Notes: generated by a model from the letters alone, not told the origin. A stretch of DNA of 64,000 nt from Magicicada septendecula (GCA_034769895.1 CM068370.1:39177344-39241343), one strand, 5' to 3'; positions 33,079 through 45,617 are shown, counted from the first letter of the stretch. Numbers and translations are program-made.

Positions 33079-34727
33079 TATATTAACAAAGGGCAAATTT
33101 TCCCCGTGATTTAAGTGGAGTAAAGACTCCAATAGTGAGTTATGAGGACAAGGTTTCCTCCAGTAATTATGTGAGAGACAAGGTGTCTCTTAAGTAGGTC
33201 CCCAGTGTATCATAAGTTCCCTGGAAAAGCCAGGATGTGTTATGATAACGTTATGTTGCCTTTTGTATGGATTGAGAGAGAAAAAGTGAGATGGTGTTAT
33301 GATGAGAGTTATTGTGAGAGAGTGGTAGAATTATTCACATTGAGAGAGAGAGAGATAATATTATTTGATGTTATTAGAAGTTACGAAGAACTATTAGAGA
33401 GGATGAATATGGAGAAAATTAATAATAGTGTAGACTTACCTTATTGTGAGAACGATGCAGCAATAAATGATGATAACGTAGATAATTATATTGAATACTT
33501 ACCTGTACGTAGGATGGGGATATTAATAGTAGATGATTCTGAAAATAAGGAGAGGTTAAAATGCTTAAGGGGGACAGACAATAATAAGACGGGGACAATG
33601 TGACATTATTAATTAATTGAAATACTATAAACTTACTCTTACCTTAGAATTTCGGGGTCCAAAGTCGTTCAGACGAAACCAGCTACAGAAATGATTATTT
33701 GGGTTTGAGTTACGAATAATTACGCTAACACATGTTATGCAATGAATGGCGCTTATTTATTTTTCTTTAATTAATTTCCCTCTTTACTCTCTGTAAGACA
33801 ATGGTTTACACAAAAATCGCTTAATTACTTATTACATGAAAGTGGTATTAAAAAGTTACTACAATTGTCTTTGCGTCATCCCCTTACAACATTAAGATTA
33901 TGCAAAAAACTTTTCAATTAATTAATTTACTCCATCTATAAACCAGTATTTTACTTTGTAGGTACGTACCCCAAACTTACGCTCTCACTCACTCTCTCTC
34001 TCTCTCACCCTCACACTTCTATTTCATTTAGTTAATTTGGTATACCGTTAATTTTGTTAGTATTCTCTCCATTATATCTGTGAAATTTAAAAGTTTTGGC
34101 CAATTAGTTACTGATGGTACTTAACCGTTCCATGTGTCTCTCTGGGAGTTGTACAATCGCTTGTTTGTTCGACCTTACGGTTCACTCCGCGTTTAGTTGT
34201 TTTTCCTTTGGTACACTGGTTAATTCATGTCAATGCTATGACCGTCAGTCACCACTGTTCAAATTATACGTATATTATTTATTTAGTCGGCCGACGTAAC
34301 TTTTCGCACTTAGAAAGTCACTTGAAGTTTTTTAGGCTGGCCGCGCGGCCATGAGTTACAACTGGAACTGGCCGCACGTTATACTGTTTATGCGATCTTA
34401 ATATTTGTTATACTTTACAAAATAAGCCGAATTAATTTTACGGCCTATATTGCACCCCCGAGGCCACTGATTTACGAACTGTATACTGCTTCCTGCTGCT
34501 GTCTATGTATTGTTCACTCTCTGATGACAAACTGCAGACTGTAATTCACAAAGAGCCTGCTGCTGGGCGGTTACGCAATACGTCTGGGCAATTGTTTAGG
34601 CTAACTGTATGTGCATTGCTGGTTGGGGCTCCCCACAGGTGAAAGTTAACTACTGAATTACTGAATTAAATACTGATTTATATAAAATAAAATTCCCATT
34701 TCTGTACCGTTACAATACCCCCCCCCC

Positions 34728-34767
34728 CAATAAGAGGTTGAAAGCCGAAGCGTTCAAACTCTTATTG
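34728..34767 (-). promoter_or_regulatory. Hairpin abutting the polypurine tract, element A copy 2
   Basis: Same 18-pair hairpin as 24886-24925, followed on the minus strand by an 11-base G-run and the LTR. Confidence 0.7.
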
Positions 34768-36429
34768 CCTAAAACTGAGAGGATCAGTGAGGATATGGCG
34801 CCGCAACCCCCCTGAACACTCTACTAAAATCATGGGTTCTTACCCCCCTAGTCTGGCGACTGCGACAGCACCCATCCGATCTTACGGGACTTCTCTACTC
34901 GAGATCCCACCACCATAAGCTCGGACAGATACCCGCCCCAGTATCGCCTGACTTTGTAACATTCAATTAAAAATCGACAAACGGCCTTCCATCACTCCAT
35001 ATCCCACAACTGATTTGTTTCCTCTTAGCCGTACTGGTTCATTGACAACGTACCGGCTCATTTTATATTATGGACCCTAAAAAATAGTGTTGATAAAACA
35101 ATATAGGTTTACAGTAGTACACATAAATTCCAGTTAAATTGAATAATATTCCCCGTACAATATTGCCCAGCCAAAATGACACCTTAATTATACAAAATTA
35201 CATTTACACAAAATTTCCTTCAGTTTTCGCTTTTAAATAAAGTACATCTTTCATTTATTTAGCAATTACATTTGAAATTTAAATCAGAATAAATTTAAAT
35301 TTATTATTAAAATCATCTTTCCAATTAATTTAATTACCAAATTAATTTAATTATATTTAATTTCTCAAACTCTAAGTTCATTAATTCAATCTTATTTGTT
35401 CGAAACAATTTCATTTGTTTTAATTACATTTTACAAAAGACCCTACAAAAATATTACCTACATTCCATCACATCGGATGTTTCTTTTGATTTCATAATAG
35501 GATTTTCCTACTGGCCATGATTCAGCAGACTACAACATTTTTGTTATTGTCACCAAGTATGTCTGTAGGCATTAGTCACAACATACAGCTACAACACACC
35601 TGTTTACATAAACAGTTGTATGCCAGACTGTTTTGTAAGCACAGTTATAAACATTCTCAGTTTCAGCATTCATGGTTACATCATACTAACACCTGTACTT
35701 CACTTTTCAATTTTTATAAATCTTTTAGATAACATATTTATCAAAGTTAATTTTAATTCACCTTTCAGTTATTATTACTTTTTAATTACAGTTCTAATTA
35801 CTGTTTAATACCATTATCTCAATTCATTTTTATTATTGAATTAAACTCTTTTCACACCTATAAACGTTTTATTATATCGGACTGGTATTATGAACTTTAT
35901 ACTTACAGTACATTATTCCTCTACTAACACAAACACAAAATACACACCATACCCACACACCAATATCTCCACGTAACCTCTGAAACATTTAACAACAATG
36001 TTATTTCATACAAACAATTTAACCTTTATTTATTAATATCAAATCTCATAAAACAATTTAAACTCATTAGAAAAATTGTTTTAAATCAAACAAAATATTT
36101 AAACATTTCAAATTATTTGAATTAGATCAATTATTGAAAACAACATTTTTAATTACTCTCCCCAATTACAATAACTATAATTCCTTTATTATTTTCTTCA
36201 AAATTATTGTTATTTATTTAGATTGCAAAAATATTATCATTACTATCACAACAATTTCTACTACATACATACATTGTTTATCTAACATTTTATAATACTT
36301 ACAATTAAATTCACTACGCTTATTTACAATTCTTCATCATTAATTATTCAGTTATATCACACTTCATTGTCCAAGGTTGCGAGGTCAAAACCATAAAACA
36401 AAATATTTACAATTGTTCATTTGTGAATT

Positions 36430-37032
36430 TCAGCCCCCATCGTCAAAAATTAGTCTGGGTTTCAAATAACAATTTTCAATTTTATTTGCATTCCACATGC
36501 GGTTATCTTGTGTATAGTAACCATAAAATTTGAGTTTATTCATTTTACCATAATAATCATATACCAAGTCAACATCAGTATTATTTGTAAAGTCTCCGTC
36601 AGTGTTTTTTGTTATTAACATTACATTATTATTACCATATTCATCAAAATAATTATCAAACTCTATGTTAACAGGTAAATCAATTTGCTCCTCTCTCTCC
36701 ATGCATAAATTCTGTACTAATATTTCATAATTTCTATTCAACTTAAATATTTCAGTTTTTCTTTCTCTAATTCTCTCATTACAATATTTATCACAACATT
36801 TCGCATTCTCATTCCATACAGAGGGCAACACAACATTATTACAACATCTGGCTTTACCAGATACACCAAAATAATTCAAAGACCTTTTGTCTTTTACAAA
36901 AACTAAGGAGGAACCTTTGTCCTCCAACACTGCTGGTGAAACTTTTTCTTCACCTGTATCACTAGAAAATTTTGCCCTCTTTTTATGCTCTACATTTAAA
37001 CTGTCTTCACTCTCTCTCATTCTCATTGGCAT
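36430..37032 (-). CDS. Element A second gag-position protein, copy 2
   Basis: 200 residues, nearly identical to 26591-27193, with the same cysteine stretch and RLIFDDGG tail. Few amino-acid differences between the copies, consistent with a recent duplication. Confidence 0.55.
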   Translation of the reverse strand: MPMRMRESEDSLNVEHKKRAKFSSDTGEEKVSPAVLEDKGSSLVFVKDKRSLNYFGVSGKARCCNNVVLPSVWNENAKCCDKYCNERIRERKTEIFKLNRNYEILVQNLCMEREEQIDLPVNIEFDNYFDEYGNNNVMLITKNTDGDFTNNTDVDLVYDYYGKMNKLKFYGYYTQDNRMWNANKIENCYLKPRLIFDDGG

Positions 37033-37677
37033 TTACTAACAACACTTCATTATCAATGTTACACCTATTTATTTTACTTTCAAAATTATCTTTCATCTCT
37101 TGAATTTGCTCATGGACTTGTATTTTAACTGTCTCTGACACTTGTGTGTTTACATTAATGATATGATTATTGAATTGTTCATTTACTGATCCTATCACTT
37201 GTTCTCTAAATGTATTGAAACATTCATTCGTCTCATTTAGACGTTTATTCATACTGATTTCGAACTTAACATTTTGTGTATTCATTTCACATAAACGCTT
37301 ATCAAATTTTATATCAATATTATTTATGTCACCCGTTAACTCATTGACACTACTTTTGATTTCGTTTTTCTGTTCATCAAATTTAGCGTCATTACTATCA
37401 AATCGTTTACTGAGAAGGTTAAATAGGTCATTCATTGACATTTCTTTTTCTTTTATATTTGTTTTAATTGTAATAGGGGTGGAAGTTGCTCCCCCTCATT
37501 AATTAATACAGATTCGTTTACATTACTGTCACTGATTGACAGTGACTCTGTCTGAATACCTGAATCGCCTTTATTGGCCGACTCAGGTGACATATTTTCA
37601 TTTACTACCGTTTCGGTTACTATTGTTTTTATTTGATTTTCAGCACTAGTGCTAGTTAAATTAATAGTGTTTTCCAT
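37007..37677 (-). CDS. Element A coiled-coil frame and short leader frame, copy 2
   Basis: Two minus-strand frames. The 144-residue coiled-coil frame (37007-37441) matches 27168-27602. A 74-residue frame (37453-37677) starting MENTINLTSTSAENQ lies just inside the primer site; it is S/T/N-rich and unrecognised. I make no claim about how they are expressed. Confidence 0.45.
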
Positions 37678-38989
37678 GTTTTCAAGTATTTACTTATACA
37701 CAATTTATATACTTATACTGACAATCGCCCTCACTCCCAGACAACCCGTTCTGCAGCTTGGTTAGGTCTGGCGAATGTAAGTTGTAACCTACACTCGCGT
37801 CACTGTACGGGAGCCAATGTAACTGTATTGATTTACGCCAAATATTAATACTCGAGTCCCTGTTCGGGCGCCAGTGAGACAGTATTAATTAATTGAAATA
37901 TTATAATTTATCTTACTCTTACCTTTTGGGTTCGGATCCAGGGTCGTCAGACGAAACCAGCTACAGAAATGATTATTTGGGTTTGAGTTACGAATAATTA
38001 CGCTAACACATATTATGCAATGAATGGCGCTTATTTATTTTTCTTTAATTAATTTCCCTCTTTACCCTATGTAGGACAACAGTTTACACAAAAATCGCTT
38101 AATTACTTATTACATGAAAGTGGTATTAAAAAGTTACGACAATTGTCTTTGCGTCATCCCCTTACAACATTAAGATTATGCAAAAAACTTTTCAATTAAT
38201 TAATTTACTCAATCTATGAACCAGTATTTTACTTTGTAGGTACGTACCCCAAACTTACGCTCTCACTCACTCTCTCTGTCTCACCCTCACACTTCTATTT
38301 CATTTAGTTAATTTGGTATACCGTTAATTTTGTTAGTATTCTCCCCATTATATCTGTGAAATTTAAAAGTTTTGGCCAATTAGTTACTGATGGTACTTAA
38401 CCGTTCCATGTGTCTCTCTGGGAGTTGTACAATCGCTTGTTTGTTCGACCTTACGGTTCACTCCACGTTTAGTTGTTTTTCCTTTGGTACACTGGTTAAT
38501 TCACATCAATGCTATGACCATCAGTCACCACTGTTCAAATTATACGTATATTATTTATTTAGTCGGCCGACGTAACTTTTCGCACTTAGAAAGTCACTTG
38601 AAGTTTTTTAGGCTGGCCGCGCGGCCATGAGTTACAACTGGAACTGGTCGCACGTTATACTGTTTATGCGATTTTAATATTTGTTATACTTTACAAAATA
38701 AGCCGAATTAATTTTACGGCCTATATTGCACCTCCGAGGCCACTGATTTACGAACTGTATACTGCTTCCTGCTGCTGTCTATGTATTGTTCACTCTCTGA
38801 TGACAAACTGCAGACTGTAATTCACAAAAAGCCTGCTGCTGGGCGGTTACGCAATACGTCTGGCAATTGTTTAGGCTAACTGTATGTATGTTGCTGGTTG
38901 GGGCTCCCCACAGGTGAAAGTTAACTACTGAATTACTGAATTAAATACTGATTTATATAAAATAAAATTCCCATTTCTGTACCGTTACA

Positions 38990-41900
38990 ACAAGACCAGA
39001 ATTAATGATGTAGACAGGTTATATGATTTAATAATAATGTGGGGTAATCCAATAGATTATGGGGGTATAACGGAACAATGTGAAATAGTAAATAGTTATT
39101 ATAATAATGATAACAAAGTGAAAGTAATTAAGAGTGAACTGTGTTATAAAAACATAAGATTGCTGTTTGATGAAGGGGGGGGTAAAGAGTATTGTTAAGG
39201 AACATTTAAATATGTGAGTGTTGTGGTTTTAAAATGGACTGAAGTAGGAAATGATTTGTGGTAAATAATAACATAACAATGTGGAGTGTATATACTTTTG
39301 TATTGATGTTAAATGTAATTGTGTAATAGATTATGTTGTATTTTAGGTAAACAATGTATGTATGCAAGAGGAATGTATTTTATAATAATAATAATATATT
39401 ACCAGACTAAATAAATAACGAGAGTAATTATGAAGTTATAATACAAATTAATTGTAATTGTTTTGGAATAAGGCGATTAAAGTAACTTTGTGTTTTAGAA
39501 ACTGATGGAGTTAAATAAATTGGAGTTGAAATTAATTAATTTAAAATGTTGTATAGAGGAATTTTGGTAATGAATTTAAATGATTTTCTGAGAATTATAC
39601 TTTATAATAAATAACAAATGAGTAAACGTAGAATGTGTTTAGTTGTGGAGTCATATGATTATTATGATGTATCAGGAAGTACATATGGTTATGTAAGTTA
39701 TATTTGTGGTGATAAATGTTTATATTTTTTTGAGTTTATGACAGTAATCATGTGTTTATTTGATTGAATGATTGACCATATGTAGGTAGGAATTATAAAA
39801 TGAATTGAAGTAAAGTAAAATGTTTTAACAATGAAATTAAATGGGTGTAAAAGGTTTTAAATTAGTTGATTTAATTAATTTGAGGCATTTATGAATTTTC
39901 TAGTGTAATTTTCAATGATAATATTAATATAAAATGTTGTAAAAAATGGAGTTTGGGTGATAATTATTTCAATAAGGCATTTGAGTCAGTCAAGGTTAAT
40001 CTTAAATGGGTATTAGACAAAATAAGAATTTTTTGAATAAAAATTATACGGAACGGGTCAGTAGTAGGGACACAGTAGCAAGAGTGAATGTGGGTAGAGA
40101 GAAAGTATGCACAGAAAGTGGAGAGTAAATAGGTGAGAGCAGGGTACATATATTTTGTAGTGGTGTGGTAAGGAGTCCTCAACGCAAGGCGTTGTGGTGG
40201 GAGGTGAATAGTTTTAAATGAGGTTTGGCAGTGTTACCTGGGGGAGGCCAGGATCTAATAAGGGAAGGGAATACACATCCTAGGTACAAAAAGGGTATCA
40301 GGTATTTTGTTCTAAGAGGAGAATAATTTAAGTGGAGTTAGAGAAATTAGTGGAGGTAAATATTATTGAGAGATCGGTGTCACCCTATGCAAATCTGTTA
40401 ATGGACGTTAGAAGGAAGAAGGTGAGTAAGGTTATATTTGAATGCCCATTCAATAAATCAAATCATTATGAATGACTGGGAGTCACCCAAACACATTGAT
40501 GATAAAAATACTTAATAGAAATTCATAATTGAAATGTAACAAGTTAATAGAATTTGAAACTAAACTTAAAGTTGAAATGTTTGTAAATTGTATTCAGATG
40601 CAAATGACAGGTTTATTTTAATTAAATGAGGTTCATGTTCTTTATGAATGTTTATGTTGTATTGTGTTTACTATGTTAGTGGATAGGAGTTTTAAATGTG
40701 TAACATATATTAATAACATGTGATTCCCCACTTTCGGGCGGTCACGGCGTCACCGAACCCTGACCGTGGATTTGGATTATTGGTGGCAAGTGTGGTTAGG
40801 CAGATTGTATCCTAACCATACTTGTTATTATTTTCAAAATTGGTGAATTTAGAAATTAACAGGGGGGTAAATCAGGGGAATCACCACCACTATGGAACAG
40901 CGGCTATCATCGAAGGGGGTGGTAGTGCCGTGTTAAGGGCTTATAAGTAATATTTAGTAGGATTACTGGTGTCCTCGGACATCAGTAATGCCGAATTTTT
41001 TATAACGCTGAAACAAGAATGGTGTAGGCAGCATCTACACCCTAAAAAAAATTCAGTTCTTGTGGAGGCAACTGGGCGCTACAGTCTGGGGGGGGGGCAT
41101 AGTGTGTGTGGAAGGAGTTTTTAAATTGTTAACAAATAAGCTCTGATTGAATAAAGAGAAGATAGAGTTGATGATTATTGTAATTGTGCCGATAGTGAAG
41201 AAGTATGGGAGGAGATTGTTGTGATAACTTATGTACCTATTGTATTGAATGATTTTCTGTGTTGTGTATGATCACATTTGGTATTGTATTAAAAATAACC
41301 GAAGTAGTATGCCTTATAATGGAGATAATAACTGTAAATCTTAATGGAAATGGAAAAAAAAAAATTTTTTTGTATTATACTTTCATGTTCTCTATATGAG
41401 GTTATGCCACTTTGATAAGATATCAGCTGATTCATAGTGTTCTGTGTATATTATATTTTTGTAATCAATTAATAGTTGGAATCGATTTTATGATAATAAT
41501 AAGTTTTTTGTTTTTTAATAATTGTCAGTATATAATTATGAATGTGTGTATAATGAAAATTAAATTCAGTTAAAAGATAGGAATTTGGTAGTAAATTTAA
41601 AAGTTTTGATGTGCAGTTTATAAAAATGATAGATGAATTTTATTACGAAGCAAATAAAGACAAGATGAAATTAAATGAATTATAATTGTTGTGATGAGAT
41701 AATTAAAATTTATGTGAGAGGATTTAATTAATGTAAAAGGTTTCAAGTCATGCGATTGAAGTAATTAATTGAAAGAGATGGGTAAACTAATTTAAAAGTT
41801 GGAAATATGTGTAATGGATTGGAATAGTTTATTTTTGACTTGAAATGGATAATAAATAGTAGACAATTAAATTTAAAAGAGTAAATTATTTGAGAAAAAT

Positions 41901-42393
41901 TCAAAATTGAAATGATAATGCAAGAAAAATTGTTAAAATGTTTAATTATTAAAAAATTGAAAGGTTAGCAATGTTTATTTTGAATATAGGTTTTTTGTGA
42001 AATATAAATGTTTACTTGATTAGTAATAAATAACAAGTTTGTGTTAAGAAGGTACATATATATGCAACCAGTACTTTGCTGAAGGCAAACCAGTACGTCT
42101 AAGAGGAAACAAGCCAGTTAAGGATGTGGCACGTTGAAAAGCCAGTAATTGATATTTTTTATTGAATGTTACAGAGTTTGGTGATACTGTGGTGGCTGCC
42201 TGTCTGACTTTGCGGTGTTGGGATCTCGGACAGAGAAGTCCAGTAGAGTCGGTCAGATGCAGCCATGGTCGCTGAACTAGGGGGGTAGATTACCCATGAT
42301 TTATTAAGGATTTAAGGGGGGTTGTTGGCGCCATATCCTCGCTGGTCCTCTTGGGTTTGGAGGCAATGAGAGTTTTTCTGTTTCGGGGGGTAT
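38990..42393 (+). mobile_element. LTR element C, remainder of internal region
   Basis: After the ACAA duplication, coding-like sequence with the motif RLLFDEGG (about 39155-39180) is followed by 3.2 kb of purine-rich noncoding sequence ending in a G-run polypurine tract (42385-42390). A hairpin cluster lies at 40787-41053. Sequence near 39955 matches B and E internal regions. Confidence 0.7.
40787..41053 (+). other. Cluster of hairpins inside element C
   Basis: Three clear stem-loops in 270 bp: 40787-40824 (CAAGTGTGGTTAGG / CCTAACCATACTTG, 14 pairs with one G-U), 40962-40989 (ATTACTGGTGTCC / GGACATCAGTAAT, 13 pairs with one wobble, 2-nt loop), and 41021-41042 (GGTGTAG / CTACACC). A weaker one pairs CACCACCAC (40882) with GTGGTAGTG (40919). 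The patch is more GC-rich than its surroundings. Unknown role. Confidence 0.6.
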
Positions 42394-42510
42394 TGTAACG
42401 GGACAAATGATTGGGATTTATTTTATTCTTTAATAATTGTAAAAAGTAGTAGCAACTCAAGCTGAACAATGTTTGGATCACAAACGTTTGACATTGTGAA
42501 CACCTTGTAG
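42394..42510 (+). mobile_element. Start of element C downstream LTR
   Basis: TGTAACGGGACAAATG follows the polypurine tract, like the LTR starts of A (TGTAACGGTACAG) and B (TGTAACCGTAG). About 117 bp are recognisable before a DNA transposon end (AGGGTGGGTCGAAAAAA) at 42512. Confidence 0.65.
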
Positions 42511-43740
42511 TAGGGTGGGTCGAAAAAAAATAATTATTTTTTTTCAAACGCTATAGTGCTTAAAAGTGTCCTGTGGTATGTAGAAAGAAAATGACAAAGA
42601 AAAAAATATCGGTTGATATCCTCCGTTCGCGCATCACCGCTGAAGTGTTTAAAATTGACAAAATCAGATATTTTTCAAAAACTTTTTTTACAATTACCAT
42701 AATTATTTTAAAAATGCTATAGCGCGTTTTGTTTAGTTGAGGGTCCCAATAGTATACTTCAGCAAAGAAATAGTTGATATTTTAGTATTAACCGTTCGTG
42801 CAATCTATTGAAAAACGGACAAAATATCGGTTTTTTCAACTTTTGATGTGCAGCTCTTCTCCATCAAGATGTTGGAACAAATGGCGGAACGGTAATTCAT
42901 TAAAATGTAGAAGGCACACACTCCATTGTAGAGGTCTTCCCACATGTAATTCAATTTGACGAATTACGCCATTTTTCCATCCAGTGTTGGTTGCAGTGCC
43001 GTCACATCCGATCACTTCTAGTTTGTCAAGAGATAATCCAATCTGTGAAATATAAGATATTATACTGAGAGCTATGTCAGAAGCTGAACTGGTACTGGGA
43101 GAAACATGACCTATGTAATTTGATCCCGGTTCACTAATTAATGAATATTGTTCTTCTTTTTTGCTCCTACGAAAGTGCTTTGTGTTAAATTTTTCTACAA
43201 ATAATGTATCATCCTTTTTGCCATCAAAATAAACGCCATAGATTTCTGTTGTCTCTATACTTCGCAAACCAGTTCTAACTAAGCTTTTCTCCCTTCGAAT
43301 TTTACATTTGTCCACTACGTGTGAAGTATCTGATTCTGTAATTAAACCTATGTCTTGTAGTACACTCGAAGCGATGGCAGCAGTTGCACGATCAGACAGA
43401 CATTAGCGATCACTATTTAAAGCTGTGGCTTGTAATGTGATTCGCATTTGCCACTGTGGTTTCGCAGATGATGTACTAGGTTCTGGTTCAAATTCAGAAT
43501 CAGAATCGTCATCCTCAGAAATATTAGGTGGATGATTTGAATGCTTCAAATCTGAATCTTCCATGTTTAAGGTGACTTCCTGTTGTTCGTTTGACGCTGA
43601 GGACTCGATTTGTGGAATATATTGCATTTTTCGCTTTAGTTTTTCCTTATTTCTTTGAGTTTCCTTTAGGTCCAGTGGGCCAATTTTTTCCTAACCCATA
43701 TTTCCTTTGCATAAACATAAATCATAACTCTATTACAGGA
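42511..43740 (-). mobile_element. DNA transposon remnant with subterminal repeats
   Basis: One end reads AGGGTGGGTCGAAAAAAAAT; the other end was not identified. Two diverged units of about 165 bp (42550-42680 and 42710-42840) share CTATAG, AAAATATCGGTT and CCGTTCG strings, a subterminal-repeat arrangement. A transposase-like remnant is on the minus strand. Confidence 0.55.
42836..43627 (-). pseudogene. Partial transposase-like gene, unassigned family
   Basis: A frame from ATG at 43627 encodes an acidic N-terminal region (EDDDSDSEFEPEPSTSS), is closed by a TAA at 43403-43405, and continues in the same frame for another 185 codons to 42836. The second part has YGVYFDGKKDDTL and VIGCDGTATNTGWKNG, each with an aspartate suited to an RNase-H-like catalytic core, and LQWSVCLLHFNELPFRHLF. 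I recognise the pattern from multicopy uncharacterised insect proteins, so it is probably a transposase. The C-terminal part is missing. Confidence 0.6.
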
Positions 43741-43751
43741 ATTTTCTTCTA

Positions 43752-45208
43752 GAAAGGCTTCTGATTGGTGGAATTTACCAAGCATTCCGTTTTTAATCAC
43801 ACAAATTCCGTTTTATGGTTTGATGCTCATCAACAGACGCCAACCTAAGCGTCACTTCATCGACCAAATTTATCAAAAAATCTTACAACTGACATATCTT
43901 CCTTATGCTACTGAATATAACAAAGATATTACCTCCATTAAACTGCATTTTTTGTGCTGATCGTTTTGAGATCTCGTAAGCCATATTTCTGTTCAGTAAT
44001 AACAAAACTAACATTTTTAACTGATGGCCTATTCTAACATTTTTGTTTAAAACTAGTCCTATTTGTACATACCAAACTTTTTGTGGTTGTACCTTCTATC
44101 TTGTGCTAATAAAAGACATTTTAATATTAGTACTGATAACTATTAACATTAACTTTTTTAACAAAACAGTGAATTGCCTTCTAGGCCTCATAATGTCCCT
44201 TGTTCCATGGACTATAATTCTTTTCTTTAAACAAAATTACTTAACTCTAATATAATTCAATTGTTATTAATTGTTCATTATTAATCACATGAACTTTTAC
44301 TATATCTCTTATAATCCAATACAATCTTTATTCCTTGTAATGTTCATTACCGTACTAACTTACAAAGTAGATGTATTTTTTATTTGTCACCGTTGATTTG
44401 TTACATTATGAACGGTCCATTATTACCACCTTTGATTACTAATAACTTACTCTACTAATATACATTATCTTTGAATCTATATTGTATTATTCAATATGTT
44501 TTATTTATACAATTGGTTTTATTTTTTCCTATCCATTCAGTGTAGGCCTTAGGTGTAACATGAGTTTCTTACTATTTATATTATTATTTGGTTCATAACC
44601 CACAATAGTTATGTATCATTGTCTTAGTTATTATTCAGTTGCTTAGTTATACTTTCTATTATGACATTATTTACATTACTATCTTCTTCATATGCTTCTC
44701 TTTCTTTAACATATAACAGTGGTTCTTAACCTAACCTACATTGTAACATGTTCATACAAATTAAAACTGTTATTATACACTTATCTTATAATAATTATTC
44801 TCTGAATTGTCTGTGATTTTATTTACACTCAGGTAGGATTATTCTCTAGCTATATTGTTTGGTTTAATTCAATTCTTTTTTAGTTTATTAACACTTTCCT
44901 AATTGGCAATCCAGTTAGGTTCTGCTGAATAGGCTTCCACCTATTTTGTGCCATCTTTCTTATTCATTCTACTGGAGTTATTGGTTACAAAGTTCCAGAT
45001 AGTTATATATGGTATCTTGGTTTCATTATTTTGTTTTACAATGATCTTAAATTTATGGTTTAACATAATATATCATTATATGAGTTAATTACTCAGTTAT
45101 TGTTTTGACCTTCATTATTTTAGTAATACAGTTTTTTATATTAAGGGATATTCTTTATGTTGAGGGAAACATCACATTACAATATTACAGGAACCAGATG
45201 TTCACCTG
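43752..45208. mobile_element. Repeat R, copy 1 (Harbinger-like nonautonomous element)
   Basis: Matches copy 2 at both ends (GGCTTCTGATTGGTGG near 43757; CAGGAACCAGATGTTCACCTG near 45188). No coding frame. It contains about 240 bp in the middle (44128-44370) that is missing from copy 2. LINE sequence follows immediately at 45209. Confidence 0.7.
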
Positions 45209-45221
45209 GTAAAAGAGACGT

Positions 45222-45617
45222 TTGGGTAAAAGAGGTGAGATATGTAAAAGAGTAATAGGAATATATGGAGAAGAAATGAGAAACAATAACAGTAGAAGAA
45301 TGTTGGATTTCTGCTTACTACATGATCTTATTGTGACAAACACTTTTTATCAGCACAGAGATATACATAAATTCACAAGGGAACAACCAAATAGGGGAGA
45401 GAAGTCGATAATTGACTATATACTAGTTGAAAGGACGAATAGGAAAATGATAATGTACACTAGAATCTGGAGAGGTGCAGAAATATATAGCGACTATTAT
45501 TTAGTAATGACCAAATGTAAAGAACAATTAGATAAAAAACAGATATACAACAGAGAAGGAATAATAGAATATAAATCTAAAACAGATATACAACAGAGAA
45601 GGAATAATAGCATATAA
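45222..45617 (+). pseudogene. LINE endonuclease C-terminal part
   Basis: 131 codons ending an AP-endonuclease-like domain: LLHDLIVTNTFYQHRDIHKFT, EKSIIDYILV and RGAEIYSDYYLVM correspond to the last conserved blocks (S-IDY, SDH) of LINE endonucleases. The first half of the domain is absent, so this copy could not nick DNA. Frame breaks separate it from the reverse transcriptase. Confidence 0.75.

Larger units (their letters stand above)
31028..33598 (+). mobile_element. LTR element C, internal piece, copy 2
   Basis: Coiled-coil-type frames near 31079-31632 (FDALNNRFDTKFNEISSN) and a second coding-like stretch at 33205-33598, interrupted by mariner copy 2. Element A was inserted at 33598 with an ACAA target duplication, and C resumes at 38990. 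The upstream LTR of C is not in the window; B's LTR abuts it. Confidence 0.65.
29254..38026. repeat. 9.84-kb tandem duplication, copy 2
   Basis: Second copy of 19419-28187. Here B continues naturally to the left (28188-29253) and A continues naturally to the right (38027-38989), so this copy has the original neighbours; copy 1 was trimmed on its left by the join to LTR D. Confidence 0.9.
33599..38989 (-). mobile_element. LTR element A, copy 2, structurally whole
   Basis: 5391 bp with two LTRs (33599-34714 and 37875-38989), polypurine tract 34718-34728, primer site 37856-37873 and a 4-bp target duplication ACAA (33595-33598, 38990-38993). Coding frames at 36430-37677 only; no polymerase genes, so it is a non-autonomous type rather than a decayed full element as far as can be seen. 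The LTRs differ by a few per cent by eye, with differences concentrated in the first ~85 bp. Confidence 0.9.
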
